Source: an uncultured Eubacteriales bacterium (GTDB lineage Bacteria; Bacillota; Clostridia; Oscillospirales; Acutalibacteraceae). From it: DNA of 64,000 nucleotides. Both the position numbers and the translations under genes were made by a program. Location: assembly GCA_934446475.1 (NCBI GenBank), contig CAKSEH010000002.1:1-64000 (forward strand), read 5' to 3'. Shown here in pieces: positions 1 to 8,767 of this stretch (its first letter is position 1; each line of letters opens with the position of its first letter). The notes under the pieces were generated by a model. The model was given only the letters and a program-made list of their open reading frames with translations, had not been told where the DNA came from and did not search any database.

Positions 1-68
1 GATGGGATTCGAACCCACGGTCTCCAGTGCCACAAACTGGCGCTTTAACCAACTAAGCTACATCCACC
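1..68 (-). tRNA. tRNA-His (GTG), 3' end cut by window edge
   Basis: Read on the minus strand the sequence starts GGTGGATGTAGCTTAG, has the anticodon stem CCAGT / ACTGG around the loop TTGTGGC (anticodon GTG), and a T arm containing TTCGAAT. The extra 5' G before the 7-bp acceptor strand GTGGATG fits the G-1 of tRNA-His. Only the first base of the 3' acceptor strand is inside the window. Confidence 0.95.
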
Positions 69-82
69 GTAACGCAATGACT

Positions 83-110
83 ATTATATCATAAGAACGA
101 AATTTGTCAA
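83..110 (-). promoter_or_regulatory. Promoter of tRNA-His
   Basis: On the minus strand a perfect -35 TTGACA (105-110) and a perfect -10 TATAAT (83-88) are separated by 16 bp and sit just upstream of the tRNA 5' end at 68. Confidence 0.85.
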
Positions 111-276
111 GAGTTTTTTGCTTAAAGTTTAAAAAAATAAGGACAAAAAAGCTTTTTATCAAATATGCCGCTTACATTAACCGATCTTAAACGCTCTATA
201 GCGATACAAGCGGTTATGATTTATGTAACACAAGAATGATCTTAAAAATAGTATATAAAAGGGAATGGTGATATTT

Positions 277-546
277 ATGAAAGACACGATTACTATTGAT
301 AAACTTAAAACCGGAGAAAAAGCATATATAACAAACATAGAACTTGAAGATGCAATAAGGCGCAGGCTTTGGGACTTAGGGCTTATAGAAGGTTCTTTGA
401 TTGAAAAGATAGGGGAGAGCCCTATGGGGGATCCCGGTGCTTTTATAATAAAAAACACCGTACTTGCAATAAGGAAAAAAGACGGTAAGAAAATTTTTGC
501 AAAAGGGATAGATATAAATGAATCGATTAAAACTGACCGAAAATAA
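277..546 (+). CDS. feoA: Ferrous iron transport protein A (FeoA, SH3-like)
   Basis: Small cytoplasmic partner of the FeoB iron permease. The 89-residue product has the FeoA core (RRLWDLGLIEGS near the start, then GDPGAFIIKNTVLAIRK), which is the SH3-like beta-barrel family. An in-frame ATG at 265 exists, but the ATG at 277 is preferred because GGTGAT lies 5-6 bases in front of it. The 3' end overlaps feoB by 29 bases, so the two are translated as a coupled pair. No clear Fur box or sigma-A promoter was recognised in the 200 bases upstream. Confidence 0.93.
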   Translation: MKDTITIDKLKTGEKAYITNIELEDAIRRRLWDLGLIEGSLIEKIGESPMGDPGAFIIKNTVLAIRKKDGKKIFAKGIDINESIKTDRK

Positions 547-2620
547 AAGCGAAGTTATAACGGTTGCTTTAGCAGGAAATCCGAATGTAGGTAAAAGCAC
601 AGTGTTTAACGGTTTGACAGGATTAAAGCAACACACGGGAAACTGGTCGGGAAAGACCGTATCGAATGCAGTTGGTGAATTTAAAAGTGAAAAACACCGT
701 TACAAACTTGTCGATATACCGGGAACTTATTCATTGATTCCGCATTCGCAGGAAGAGAGTGTTGCAGATGATTATATATGCTTTTCAAACCCGGATGCGG
801 TAATAGTAGTTTGCGATGCTACTCGTCTCGAACAAAATATAAATCTCGTTTTACAAATACTTGAGGTGACGGACAGGGTAATTCTTTGTATAAATCTTAT
901 GGACGAAGCAGCAAAAAAAGGAATCGTTATTGATGCAAAAAAGATTGAAGATCGCTTAAAAATACCTGTTATAACTGTTACAGCGCATAAAAAGCGAGAA
1001 CTAAAAAAAATAGTAGCTGCGCTCGATCTTATTGCCGAAGGAAAAGATACAGCAAGTGAATATAAGATAACATATCCTAAAGATATTGAAAATGCAGCAG
1101 CAATTATTACTTACAGTGTGTCGGAGATAAGCGGTAATCCACGATTTTCACGTTGGGCGGGAATAAATATTCTGACTGCAGATGATAAACGGCAAAATAA
1201 AATAATAAGCCGTATTGCGGAAAATGATACCGGGAAAAATAAAATTTTGAGCGCTGCTGAACTCGGCAGGTTTCAACTTAAAAGCAATGGCATTTCAATC
1301 GCCGATGCGGAGCAGCAGGTAGCATACGAAACTGTCCGCAGGTCAGGGGAAATATGTTCCGATGCTGTTACGGTTAATAAAACGGCTCGAACGGCTCTTG
1401 ACAGAAAAATCGATTCAATAGTAACTTCTAAAATTTTCGGTTATCCTTTAATGATTTTGTTGCTTGCGGTGATTTTTTGGCTTACGATAACGGTTTCAAA
1501 TTATCCGTCTCAGCTTTTGTCAACAGTCTTTTTAAAGACTGAAGCAATTATAAAAGAAGCTCTTGTTAATATCGGCGTCAATGCAACTGTAATTTCAATG
1601 TTTATTGACGGCATAATCCATACGACATTTTGTGTTATTTCGGTTATGCTTCCTCCTATGGCAATTTTTTTTCCTTTATTTACTCTCATTGAAGACAGCG
1701 GACTTTTGCCGAGAATTGCTTATAATCTTGATAAACCGTTTGCTAAATGCAATGCCTGCGGCAAACAGGCGCTTACTATGTGTATGGGATTCGGGTGTAA
1801 TGCGGCGGCAGTTACAGGGTGCAGAATTATTGATTCCGAGCGTGAAAAAAAGCTAGCTATCCTTACAAATTCACTTGTTCCGTGCAACGGAAGGTTCCCG
1901 GGTATAATAGCACTTATATCTATGTTTTTAACTGTAGGTCTTACGGGACTAAGATCGGTCGCATCCGCACTTATTCTTACTATGGTTATACTTATAGGGA
2001 TTTTTGCAACTTTTATATTAACATTTGTACTATCAAAAACAGTGTATCGTGGCGAGAAATCTTCATATATACTTGAACTGCCTTCATATAGGAAACCGCA
2101 ATTTTGGCAGGTAATAGTTCGCAGTATTATGGATAGAATAATTTTTACGCTCGCAAGGGCAATAGCAGTTGCGGCGCCTGCGGGACTTATAATATGGCTT
2201 CTTTCAAATTTTGGTACGGACAGCGGCAACTATTTAAGTATATTGGCTGAGTTCCTTGACCCTGCCGGCAAAATACTGGGATTTGACGGCGCTGTTTTGC
2301 TTGCGTTTATTTTGGGATTTCCTGCAAATGAAATAGTGCTTCCTTTGGTAACTATGATATACACCAGCACAACTACAATGAATGAAGCTATCGGAATATG
2401 CGAAATGCAGAATATTTTCACTTCGAACGGTTGGACCGTTAAAACCGCTGTTTGCGTAATCTTGTTTTCTTTAATGCATTGGCCCTGTTCAACAACACTA
2501 TTGACCGTTAAAAAAGAAACCGGAAGCTTTAAAACAATGTTGGCAGCATTTTTTATACCTACGGTTCTTGGAATAATAGTATGTATAATAGTTAACTTGA
2601 TTTTTTCGTGTTTAAGTTAA
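518..2620 (+). CDS. feoB: Ferrous iron transporter FeoB (GTPase-permease)
   Basis: Inner-membrane Fe(II) importer with an N-terminal G domain. Visible motifs are G1 GNPNVGKST (residues 20-28), G3 DIPGTYSL and G4 NLMD, followed by a helical spacer and two gate regions (CNACGKQALTMCMGFGCN and PCSTTLL...KKETGS). At 700 residues it is a full-length family member. The start at 518 lies inside feoA, giving translational coupling. There is no separate feoC; the gene is followed directly by a strong hairpin terminator. Presumably serves anaerobic iron uptake. Confidence 0.97.
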   Translation: MNRLKLTENKSEVITVALAGNPNVGKSTVFNGLTGLKQHTGNWSGKTVSNAVGEFKSEKHRYKLVDIPGTYSLIPHSQEESVADDYICFSNPDAVIVVCDATRLEQNINLVLQILEVTDRVILCINLMDEAAKKGIVIDAKKIEDRLKIPVITVTAHKKRELKKIVAALDLIAEGKDTASEYKITYPKDIENAAAIITYSVSEISGNPRFSRWAGINILTADDKRQNKIISRIAENDTGKNKILSAAELGRFQLKSNGISIADAEQQVAYETVRRSGEICSDAVTVNKTARTALDRKIDSIVTSKIFGYPLMILLLAVIFWLTITVSNYPSQLLSTVFLKTEAIIKEALVNIGVNATVISMFIDGIIHTTFCVISVMLPPMAIFFPLFTLIEDSGLLPRIAYNLDKPFAKCNACGKQALTMCMGFGCNAAAVTGCRIIDSEREKKLAILTNSLVPCNGRFPGIIALISMFLTVGLTGLRSVASALILTMVILIGIFATFILTFVLSKTVYRGEKSSYILELPSYRKPQFWQVIVRSIMDRIIFTLARAIAVAAPAGLIIWLLSNFGTDSGNYLSILAEFLDPAGKILGFDGAVLLAFILGFPANEIVLPLVTMIYTSTTTMNEAIGICEMQNIFTSNGWTVKTAVCVILFSLMHWPCSTTLLTVKKETGSFKTMLAAFFIPTVLGIIVCIIVNLIFSCLS

Positions 2621-2633
2621 TTTCATCACAATA

Positions 2634-2670
2634 CAAAAGGCACTCGGAATTTTTAACCGAGTGCCTTTTG
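2634..2670. terminator. Bidirectional terminator between feoB and livF
   Basis: A perfect 14-bp stem (2634-2647 with 2657-2670) and 9-base loop. The arms begin with A-runs and end with T-runs, so it can serve both convergent operons. Confidence 0.9.
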
Positions 2671-2681
2671 AAAACTTTGTT

Positions 2682-3389
2682 TTAGCCGCCGAGATATGCT
2701 TTTTTAACATTATCGCTTGACATTAGTTCTGCCCCGGTTCCCGAAAGCGCAATCTTACCGTTTTCAAGCACATATGCCCTGTCAGATATTGCAAGCGATT
2801 TACCGGCATTTTGTTCAACCAAGAGAATCGTAGTCCCGTTTTTGTTATAGTCTTTAATTATTTCAAAAACTTCATCAACAAGCAGGGGAGAGAGTCCCAT
2901 AGACGGTTCGTCAAGAAGGAGAAGTCTCGGATGACTCATCATAGCTCTTCCCATAGCAAGCATCTGCTGTTCGCCGCCAGAAAGAGTACCTGCAATTTGA
3001 TTCTTTCGTTCACCGAGTCGTGGGAAACGGCTGTAGATCTCATCTATATCCATTTTAATGTTTGCATCCTTGCGGGAATAAGCACCCATTAAAAGATTGT
3101 CATAAACAGTAAGCTCCTGAAAAACGTGCCGTCCTTCAGGCACCTGTGTCATACCGAGATGAACAATTTTGTGACACGGCATATGAGTTATATCCTTGCC
3201 GTCATAAATTACTGTACCTAACTTCGGCGAAATAAGGCTCATAATACTTTGCATTGTTGTAGTTTTGCCTGCGCCGTTTGCGCCGATAAGAGTTACAATT
3301 TCACCTTCATTAACTTCAAAGCTGATACCTTTAAGTGCCTGAATGACACCGTAGTATACCTTTAAATCTTTTACTTCAAGCAGTGCCAT
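2682..3389 (-). CDS. livF: Branched-chain amino-acid ABC transporter ATPase LivF
   Basis: One of two ATP-binding subunits of the Liv-type importer. It has Walker A GANGAGKTT (residues 37-45), signature LSGGEQQML, Walker B RLLLLDEPSMGL and the H-loop region, and is 235 residues, normal for LivF. It lacks the extra insert found in LivG. The start at 3389 lies 4 bases after livG, in a tightly packed minus-strand operon livK-H-M-G-F. It is the last gene of the operon and ends just before the shared terminator. Confidence 0.95.
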   Translation of the reverse strand: MALLEVKDLKVYYGVIQALKGISFEVNEGEIVTLIGANGAGKTTTMQSIMSLISPKLGTVIYDGKDITHMPCHKIVHLGMTQVPEGRHVFQELTVYDNLLMGAYSRKDANIKMDIDEIYSRFPRLGERKNQIAGTLSGGEQQMLAMGRAMMSHPRLLLLDEPSMGLSPLLVDEVFEIIKDYNKNGTTILLVEQNAGKSLAISDRAYVLENGKIALSGTGAELMSSDNVKKAYLGG

Positions 3390-3393
3390 TTCA

Positions 3394-4164
3394 TTAACCT
3401 CCGATATAAGCTTTGATAACCTCGGGATCGTTAAGGGCTTCAGATGTTTTTCCCTGCGAAAGTACGGTTCCGAAGTTTAAAACTGTTATTTCATCACAAA
3501 GTCCGGAGACAAATTTCATATCATGTTCTATAAGTAATATAGTCATATCAAATTTATCCCTGATAAGGAATATAGTATCCATAAGGTCTTTGGTTTCGTT
3601 TGGATTCATACCTGCAGCAGGCTCATCAAGCAACAAAAGCTGCGGATTAGTGGCAAGAGCACGTGCTATTTCAAGCTTTCTTTGCTTTCCGTAAGGAAGA
3701 TTGCAGGCGAGATTGTTGCGTTCTTCCTCAAGGTCAAATATCCTTAAAATTTCCTTTGCACGGTTTCTCATTGCTTTTTCAACCTTAAAATGGCGGGGAA
3801 GTCTCAAAATGGAGGAAAAGAAACCGCATTTGAATTCAGGCTGATTTGAAAGCCCTACCATAACATTTCTGATAACGCTCATATTGTTAAAGAGACGGAT
3901 GTTCTGAAATGTTCTGGCAATACCTTTATGATTTATTTTTTCCTGTGATTTGCCTTTTAGATCTTCTCCGTTTAAAAGGAATGTGCCGGTAGTCGGCTGA
4001 TAAACTCCGGTGAGAATATTAAACACCGTCGTTTTGCCTGCACCGTTAGGACCGACAAGACCGTATATCTGATTTTTGGTTATTTTTAAATTTACATTTT
4101 GAACAGCCTTTAAGCCTCCGAAGGATATACCAAGGTCAACAGTTTCAAGTACATAATCTGCCAT
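3394..4164 (-). CDS. livG: Branched-chain amino-acid ABC transporter ATPase LivG
   Basis: Second ATP-binding subunit of the Liv importer, 256 residues. Walker A GPNGAGKTT and the LivG-type sequence GIARTFQNIRLFNNMSVIRNVMVG are present, as are LPYGKQRKLEIARAL in place of a canonical LSGGQ (usual for LivG) and LLLDEPAAGMNP. It starts 3 bases after livM stops and leads into livF. Works as a heterodimer with LivF on the cytoplasmic face. Confidence 0.95.
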   Translation of the reverse strand: MADYVLETVDLGISFGGLKAVQNVNLKITKNQIYGLVGPNGAGKTTVFNILTGVYQPTTGTFLLNGEDLKGKSQEKINHKGIARTFQNIRLFNNMSVIRNVMVGLSNQPEFKCGFFSSILRLPRHFKVEKAMRNRAKEILRIFDLEEERNNLACNLPYGKQRKLEIARALATNPQLLLLDEPAAGMNPNETKDLMDTIFLIRDKFDMTILLIEHDMKFVSGLCDEITVLNFGTVLSQGKTSEALNDPEVIKAYIGG

Positions 4165-4167
4165 TTC

Positions 4168-5319
4168 TTAGTCCTCCTTTTCCGACTTATCGGGTTTTAA
4201 TGTGCTTGTGTCGGGTGTTGCGTCTACCGATAAAATCTCGTCCATAGGTATTTTTGTAGGTATTCTGCCCCATTTTGCAGAGTCGTCATTTATAACCGAC
4301 GGATCGTGCTTTTTCTGATGCAGCTTAGAAAAAAGTGTTTTGAAGTCGTGCTTTTCACGGAATCCCTTAAGTGCGGGAGAGTTACCGTAAATTACTATAA
4401 GTATAAGAATTATTGCATACAAGAGATTCTGAAGTACGGCAAGGTTACCCGTAAGAATTGCAGCAAATTCAGTGTTTATAAATGTTATAAGTGATGCCGC
4501 AATAATAGAACCGTTGATAGAACCTATACCGCCCAAAACTACCATAACAAGTATTTCTATCGAGTAGTTATATCCGAATTTTGAACTCTGAACGTTGTAG
4601 TTTGAAAAGCTGTAAAGAACACCCGCCATACCGGCAAAAAACGAAGATATAATAAATGCCAGAAGTTTATATTTAGTTACATTTATTCCGGTTGCTCTGG
4701 CAGCTATTTCATTGTCACGGATCGAAGTAATAGCCCTACCGTGTTTGGAACGCATTAAATTCTGAACAACAGCGAGAGTTACAAGAACAATTATAAACGC
4801 AAAGAGATATAATGAATCTTTGTCGTATCTGGGTGTCGAAAGTCCGAGAGCACCGCCGAAAGATTCCTGACTCGTATTCTGAAAAACCGATTTTACTATT
4901 TCACCGAATCCAAGGGTAACTATAGCAAGGTAGTCCCCTTTAAGTCTGAGAGCAGGCAGACCTACAATAAATCCGAAAAAGGCAGCACATATTCCGCCGA
5001 CAAAAAGTGATATTATCAACGAAAGGGGACCGGTGCTTCCAAGTTTATCTTCAAGTATAACGGAGCACTTGCCGCCGAGATATGCACCTATACACATAAA
5101 TCCTGCGTGCCCTAAAGAAAGCTCTCCGAGAAATCCGACAACGAGGTTAAGAGAAACGGCAAGTACTATAGCTATGGCTATTTTTTCCACAAGATATATT
5201 GTGGATTTTTCAAGACCTACTGTCATAGATGTGAGAAAAAGGAAAAGTGTAAATGCAGCAACAACGACATAGTTTATGTAGTGTTTCCATTTGATTTTTG
5301 TAAGAGCAGATTTAGCCAT
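4168..5319 (-). CDS. livM: Branched-chain amino-acid ABC transporter permease LivM
   Basis: Integral membrane subunit of the Liv importer. The hydrophobic core carries the family sequences GFLGELSLGHAGFMCIGAY and GRAITSIRDNEIAARATGINVTKYK (coupling helix), then MVVLGGIGSINGS. At 383 residues it is longer than usual because of a polar C-terminal tail of about 60 residues (from about residue 322) with no recognised domain. Its start codon overlaps the last base of livH, which shows translational coupling. Confidence 0.94.
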   Translation of the reverse strand: MAKSALTKIKWKHYINYVVVAAFTLFLFLTSMTVGLEKSTIYLVEKIAIAIVLAVSLNLVVGFLGELSLGHAGFMCIGAYLGGKCSVILEDKLGSTGPLSLIISLFVGGICAAFFGFIVGLPALRLKGDYLAIVTLGFGEIVKSVFQNTSQESFGGALGLSTPRYDKDSLYLFAFIIVLVTLAVVQNLMRSKHGRAITSIRDNEIAARATGINVTKYKLLAFIISSFFAGMAGVLYSFSNYNVQSSKFGYNYSIEILVMVVLGGIGSINGSIIAASLITFINTEFAAILTGNLAVLQNLLYAIILILIVIYGNSPALKGFREKHDFKTLFSKLHQKKHDPSVINDDSAKWGRIPTKIPMDEILSVDATPDTSTLKPDKSEKED

Positions 5320-6191
5320 TATACCTTCTCCTTTCTGATTTTTCCTAATATTCCGGTGGGCTTAACCAAAAGTATTACTATAAGTATCAGGAATTCAATA
5401 GCATCCGTATATGCTGCAACAGAAGGTATTTTATAAGAAACACACTCTATTATTCCGAGCAAAATACCACCGAGCATAGCGCCGGGTATTGATCCTATAC
5501 CGCCGATAACCGCCGCCGTAAATGCCTTAATTCCGGGCATTGAACCGAATGTGTTTGAAATACTCGGTGCTTTAAGTAACTGGAAAAGTCCGGCAAGAGC
5601 AGCAAGAGCAGAACCTATCGCAAATGTTACGGTTATAACAAAATTAACATTTATTCCCATAAGTTGTGTTGCTGCACGGTCCTCCGATGTAGCTATCATT
5701 GCACGACCCATTTTTGTGTATCTGATGAAGAGGCTCAGCATAATCATAACTATAATTGTGCAAGCAAGAGTGAGCAATGTCGAAACCTGTATCTTAGCAC
5801 CACGCCAGACTACTGTTCCGAAATCGTATATGTTAACCATTTTTGGTGCAGAGCCGAATATGATCTGCGCAAGGCTCTGTAATAGATAACTTACGCCGAT
5901 GGCTGTTATTAAAACCGCAAGGGGAGAGGCTCCTCTGAGAGGCTTATATGCAAGTTTTTCAACAGTAATACCCAATAATGTACAGAAAATAATAGCTGCT
6001 ATAATTGCAATTATAGGATGACCGGTCAACATCATAAATACATAAATCGTATATCCGCCGACCATTATTATATCACCGTGAGCAAAGTTCAGCATTTTTG
6101 CAATGCCGTAAACCATAGTATAGCCCAAAGCAATCATTGCATATATACCGCCTATGCTCAGGCCGTCAATCAGGGTCGTAATAAATTCCAT
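5319..6191 (-). CDS. livH: Branched-chain amino-acid ABC transporter permease LivH
   Basis: Second membrane subunit of the Liv importer, 290 residues with about eight hydrophobic segments. Family sequences include GGIYAMIALGYTMVYGIAKMLNFAHGD, MGRAMIATSEDRAATQLMGINV (coupling region) and AAVIGGIGSIPGAMLGG. It is the first permease gene after the binding-protein gene and is separated from it by 163 bases that contain a strong hairpin. Confidence 0.95.
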   Translation of the reverse strand: MEFITTLIDGLSIGGIYAMIALGYTMVYGIAKMLNFAHGDIIMVGGYTIYVFMMLTGHPIIAIIAAIIFCTLLGITVEKLAYKPLRGASPLAVLITAIGVSYLLQSLAQIIFGSAPKMVNIYDFGTVVWRGAKIQVSTLLTLACTIIVMIMLSLFIRYTKMGRAMIATSEDRAATQLMGINVNFVITVTFAIGSALAALAGLFQLLKAPSISNTFGSMPGIKAFTAAVIGGIGSIPGAMLGGILLGIIECVSYKIPSVAAYTDAIEFLILIVILLVKPTGILGKIRKEKV

Positions 6192-6295
6192 TCTAACACC
6201 TTACCATATAATATCAGATATGTCGCCGATACATTAACCGACGCTTAATTCTTTAAACTAAATACGGTAAAAAATTAAGCCTTAGTTAATGTACT

Positions 6296-6329
6296 CAGTA
6301 TCTGCGGGCCAAACGACCCGCAGATACTG
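6296..6329 (-). other. Intercistronic hairpin between livK and livH
   Basis: A perfect 13-bp stem (6296-6308 with 6317-6329) and 8-base loop. On the transcribed (minus) strand it is not followed by a T-run, so it looks like an mRNA-stabilising element or leaky terminator that favours the upstream binding-protein message. Confidence 0.6.
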
Positions 6330-6354
6330 AAAGCTTAAATTTTCACCGAGATAA

Positions 6355-7521
6355 TTAACCGTTAGCTTTCTTTAAAACAAACTTTATAGCAGCCTTGTTT
6401 ACATAGCCGTTTTTATCCCAGGTTATGTCTTTGCCGTTGCCGGTAACACCGTTGCTGTACTTAAATCCGTTGTTGAAAACTTCTTTTAACTTATCACACA
6501 GATCGGAAGCCGATATTGTAACATCATCGACTTTAGCCTGTTTCATAGCGTCAAATATAGCATATACACAGTCATAAGCTGATGCCGCAAACTGGCTGAG
6601 TGTATCGGTACCGTACTTTTCGCTGTACTTCTTTATGAAGTCTCCGGCAGCACCTGTTGTAGCTGATGAATCAAAGTGCGAAAGCATTGAAACTTCCTGA
6701 GGGATATCATTTAAGTCAAAGTTTTCTATGGAATCTATACCGTCAAAGCCATCGCATCCGTAGTAAACTGCGTCATCGGCTATCTTACCCTTGGCCTGCT
6801 TCATAAAGATTGATGCAGGGGTATAGTATATAGGCATAAATATGAACTTGCAATCTTTAAGTTTGTTTATCTGAGAGTCAAAGCTTGTTGCGCCTGCATC
6901 TGTAAAGAGTGTCTCAACAACCTTAACATCAGAACTCAAATTGCTCTTAAACTGATTGTATATACCTGAAGAGTAGTTATCGTCGGATTTGTAGAATACG
7001 CCGATTGTCTGGCCCTTAAAATTGTCGTTAACATATGACGCTGCAGCTTTACCTTGGTTGCCGTCTGCAAAGCACATCTGATAACCGTTATCATACTTCG
7101 GAATATTATCGTTTGAAGCAGAAGGAGTCAGGAAGAATACGTTATCCTCGTGTGAAAGATTGGTCCACTCGGCACAGGGAGCAGATGTTACGCAACCCAA
7201 TGATACCTGCATGCCTTTTTCAAGCAATTTTGCATAGTTGGTAGCAACTTTGGTTGCATCGTGCATATCGTCGGTTGTTTCGAGTTTAAACTTAACACCA
7301 TTAAGACCGCCTGCGGCGTTTATCTCGTCAACCGCCAACTGAGCGCCGTTCTTAACACCGTTGCCGTAAATCGCAGCACCGCCGGTAAGAGGACCGGAAA
7401 GACCGATTACATATTCGGTATTATCTGCGGTGTAACCTTTTTTGGCGCCGCATCCCGCAAAGGCAGCGCCCATCATGACGACAGCCATGACGAAACTCAA
7501 AAATTTTGTTGTCTTTTTCAT
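6355..7521 (-). CDS. livK: Branched-chain amino-acid ABC transporter substrate-binding lipoprotein
   Basis: Extracellular ligand-binding component of the Liv importer, 388 residues. The N-terminus is a lipoprotein signal peptide with lipobox FAGC at about residues 21-24. The mature part begins with the periplasmic-binding fold signature YVIGLSGPLTGGAAIYGNGV and contains AVDEINAAGGLNGVKF and CDGFDGIDSIENF. It is the promoter-proximal gene of the operon. The ligand cannot be fixed from sequence; leucine/isoleucine/valine is the default for the family. Confidence 0.93.
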   Translation of the reverse strand: MKKTTKFLSFVMAVVMMGAAFAGCGAKKGYTADNTEYVIGLSGPLTGGAAIYGNGVKNGAQLAVDEINAAGGLNGVKFKLETTDDMHDATKVATNYAKLLEKGMQVSLGCVTSAPCAEWTNLSHEDNVFFLTPSASNDNIPKYDNGYQMCFADGNQGKAAASYVNDNFKGQTIGVFYKSDDNYSSGIYNQFKSNLSSDVKVVETLFTDAGATSFDSQINKLKDCKFIFMPIYYTPASIFMKQAKGKIADDAVYYGCDGFDGIDSIENFDLNDIPQEVSMLSHFDSSATTGAAGDFIKKYSEKYGTDTLSQFAASAYDCVYAIFDAMKQAKVDDVTISASDLCDKLKEVFNNGFKYSNGVTGNGKDITWDKNGYVNKAAIKFVLKKANG

Positions 7522-7663
7522 TTTGATTACCTCTTTCTGAAAAAATTAAATATATTTTTATCGGCAGAGCAACAATGAGAATTGTCTCCGATTATATGCT
7601 TTTACAATTTTACTAAGCGCCGCTCAAAAATTGCCTACCGTAAAAACCTTGTTAACCTAAAAA

Positions 7664-7693
7664 CGGTCTTGCTTAAACTATCAAGCAAGACCG
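7664..7693 (-). terminator. Rho-independent terminator of the 78-residue ORF
   Basis: A perfect 11-bp stem (7664-7674 with 7683-7693), 8-base loop, followed on the minus strand by TTTTTAGG. It terminates the small gene 7720-7956 and insulates it from livK downstream. Confidence 0.8.
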
Positions 7694-7719
7694 ACAATCA
7701 TCTGGATTTCGTTATTTCT

Positions 7720-7956
7720 TTAAATTAAAATATCCATTGATAAGGCTTTGCTTTTTGGCTTTTTAAGTAGTTCAATAACATTGACGACAATAATGGACGA
7801 AACAATGTTAATAAGTCGCATAACAAAAACGGACACTGCGTTGACGACAGTGCCCGAAGTAATGACGATATCAGAGAAAGCGCAAGAACATTCAGGTGCC
7901 ATACAAGCGGCATCTGTCGAATAAGACTTATTGGTTGAAAACGAATAAGCATTCAT
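7720..7956 (-). CDS. Uncharacterised 78-residue membrane peptide with its own promoter and terminator
   Basis: No family recognised. The N-terminal third is polar and Ser/Thr-rich with three cysteines close together (Cys18, Cys23, Cys25). It is followed by a long hydrophobic stretch (about residues 34-61, ending IELLKKPK) that should form a membrane helix. The start at 7956 is supported by a full AAGGAGG at 7966-7972, 9 bases upstream. A second ORF of 75 residues starts at 7952 in another frame but is 13 bases from the RBS, so it is less likely. A consensus-like promoter lies upstream and a good terminator downstream, so this is a complete monocistronic unit. Confidence 0.6.
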   Translation of the reverse strand: MNAYSFSTNKSYSTDAACMAPECSCAFSDIVITSGTVVNAVSVFVMRLINIVSSIIVVNVIELLKKPKSKALSMDILI

Positions 7957-8027
7957 TTAACTGCGCCTCCTTAAAGATTGTTAAATATGTAACACATATC
8001 AAATGTTACTCTAATTGCTATGAGAAA

Positions 8028-8056
8028 AGTTTACCACTATATAGGGGAAATGTCAA
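8028..8056 (-). promoter_or_regulatory. Promoter of the 78-residue ORF
   Basis: On the minus strand a perfect TTGACA (8051-8056), 17-bp spacer and TAAACT (8028-8033). The predicted 5' UTR is about 65 bases and leads to the AAGGAGG at 7966-7972. Confidence 0.65.
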
Positions 8057-8059
8057 GTG

Positions 8060-8361
8060 CCCGGAAGTATAAACTTTAATAGATGACACAAGGTTTTTTT
8101 ATGCAAAATAATCAAAATATTAGATTATAGGTCGAAAAAGAGCAGTTTAAATCAGAAGATAATATGTTTTTGCCAAATAACGGAACAGCTATAATATAAA
8201 AACGTAAGTGTAAGTTATACATTTTAATTTAAGTAATAATAAATCACATCTCTATTAGAATGTATAACTACTTTAAAGAATGTATAAACTACTTTAAGTA
8301 AGATAAAGTTTGAATTTTGATAAAGGTTTATGATTAGGGTTCAGCACATAATAATATATAT
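8060..8361. repeat. AT-rich non-coding stretch with short repeats
   Basis: No gene seen. It contains a near-perfect tandem duplication of about 20 bases (8258-8277 and 8278-8298, core GAATGTATAA(A)CTACTTTAA) and an 11-bp inverted copy of its core (8213-8223 AGTTATACATT against 8259-8269). It lies directly outside the left repeat of the prophage and may be remodelled junction DNA. Confidence 0.4.
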
Positions 8362-8468
8362 ATGTATACGAACAGTTAAGAGCAGAAATAAGAAACGAAG
8401 CGTTTTTCGAGTACATATCGGACTTAATATCTTTAATAGTCTATGATTATCCGCAGAAAAAGGACTGA
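8362..8468 (+). pseudogene. Truncated copy of the prophage terminal ORF
   Basis: Near-identical to 12877-12983, the 3' half of the 72-residue ORF at the right end of the prophage, with a single Val-to-Ile change in about 35 codons and the same TGA stop. It has no start. The similarity continues past the stop (terminator-like T-run, ATTATACAAAA) to about 8511. It is a 5'-truncated remnant, 4,515 bp from its parent, and forms the left member of the direct repeat flanking the element. Confidence 0.85.
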
Positions 8469-8573
8469 CCTTTGGGTTGGTTCTTTTATTCCCTCAATTA
8501 TACAAAACATTCAGTAAATGGCAGTTAATCCTTTTTTCTCTCTCAGTGCCGGAGAGGGGCAAAGGGTGAATAT

Positions 8574-8747
8574 TTAAGCCGTTGATTAGTGTGCGGCACG
8601 CAGTGTTGTGCACTTATCAATGGTTTAAATAGAGGGAAAGAGGGGAGAGGTGGCACCTTGGTGCTCTCCCCCTGTCCCTTTAAGGCTATACTATTCATCC
8701 GGATATACTGATATAGTCCGTTCACTATTCCGTGTCATAGTGAACGG
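8574..8747. other. Three strong stem-loops, candidate replication origin/packaging region
   Basis: Stem 1: 8574-8591 with 8611-8628 (15 of 18 pairs). Stem 2: 8642-8649 with 8664-8671 (8 GC-rich pairs), extended by CACC/GGTG at 8654-8657 and 8660-8663. Stem 3: 8718-8728 with 8737-8747 (11 perfect pairs, 8-base loop). No gene overlaps them. Such hairpin clusters in the intergenic region of filamentous phages and rolling-circle plasmids hold the double-strand origin, single-strand origin and packaging signal; which is which cannot be assigned here. Confidence 0.6.
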
Positions 8748-8767
8748 TGTGACTTGTGACTTTATAA

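Noticed and set aside
1720..2229. Minus-strand ORF of 169 residues inside feoB
   Set aside because: Antisense shadow of a clear feoB reading frame, with no RBS or family features.
7725..7952. Second reading frame of 75 residues inside the 78-residue gene
   Set aside because: It starts 4 bases later, is 13 bases from the RBS against 9 for the chosen frame, and its composition looks like an out-of-frame translation.
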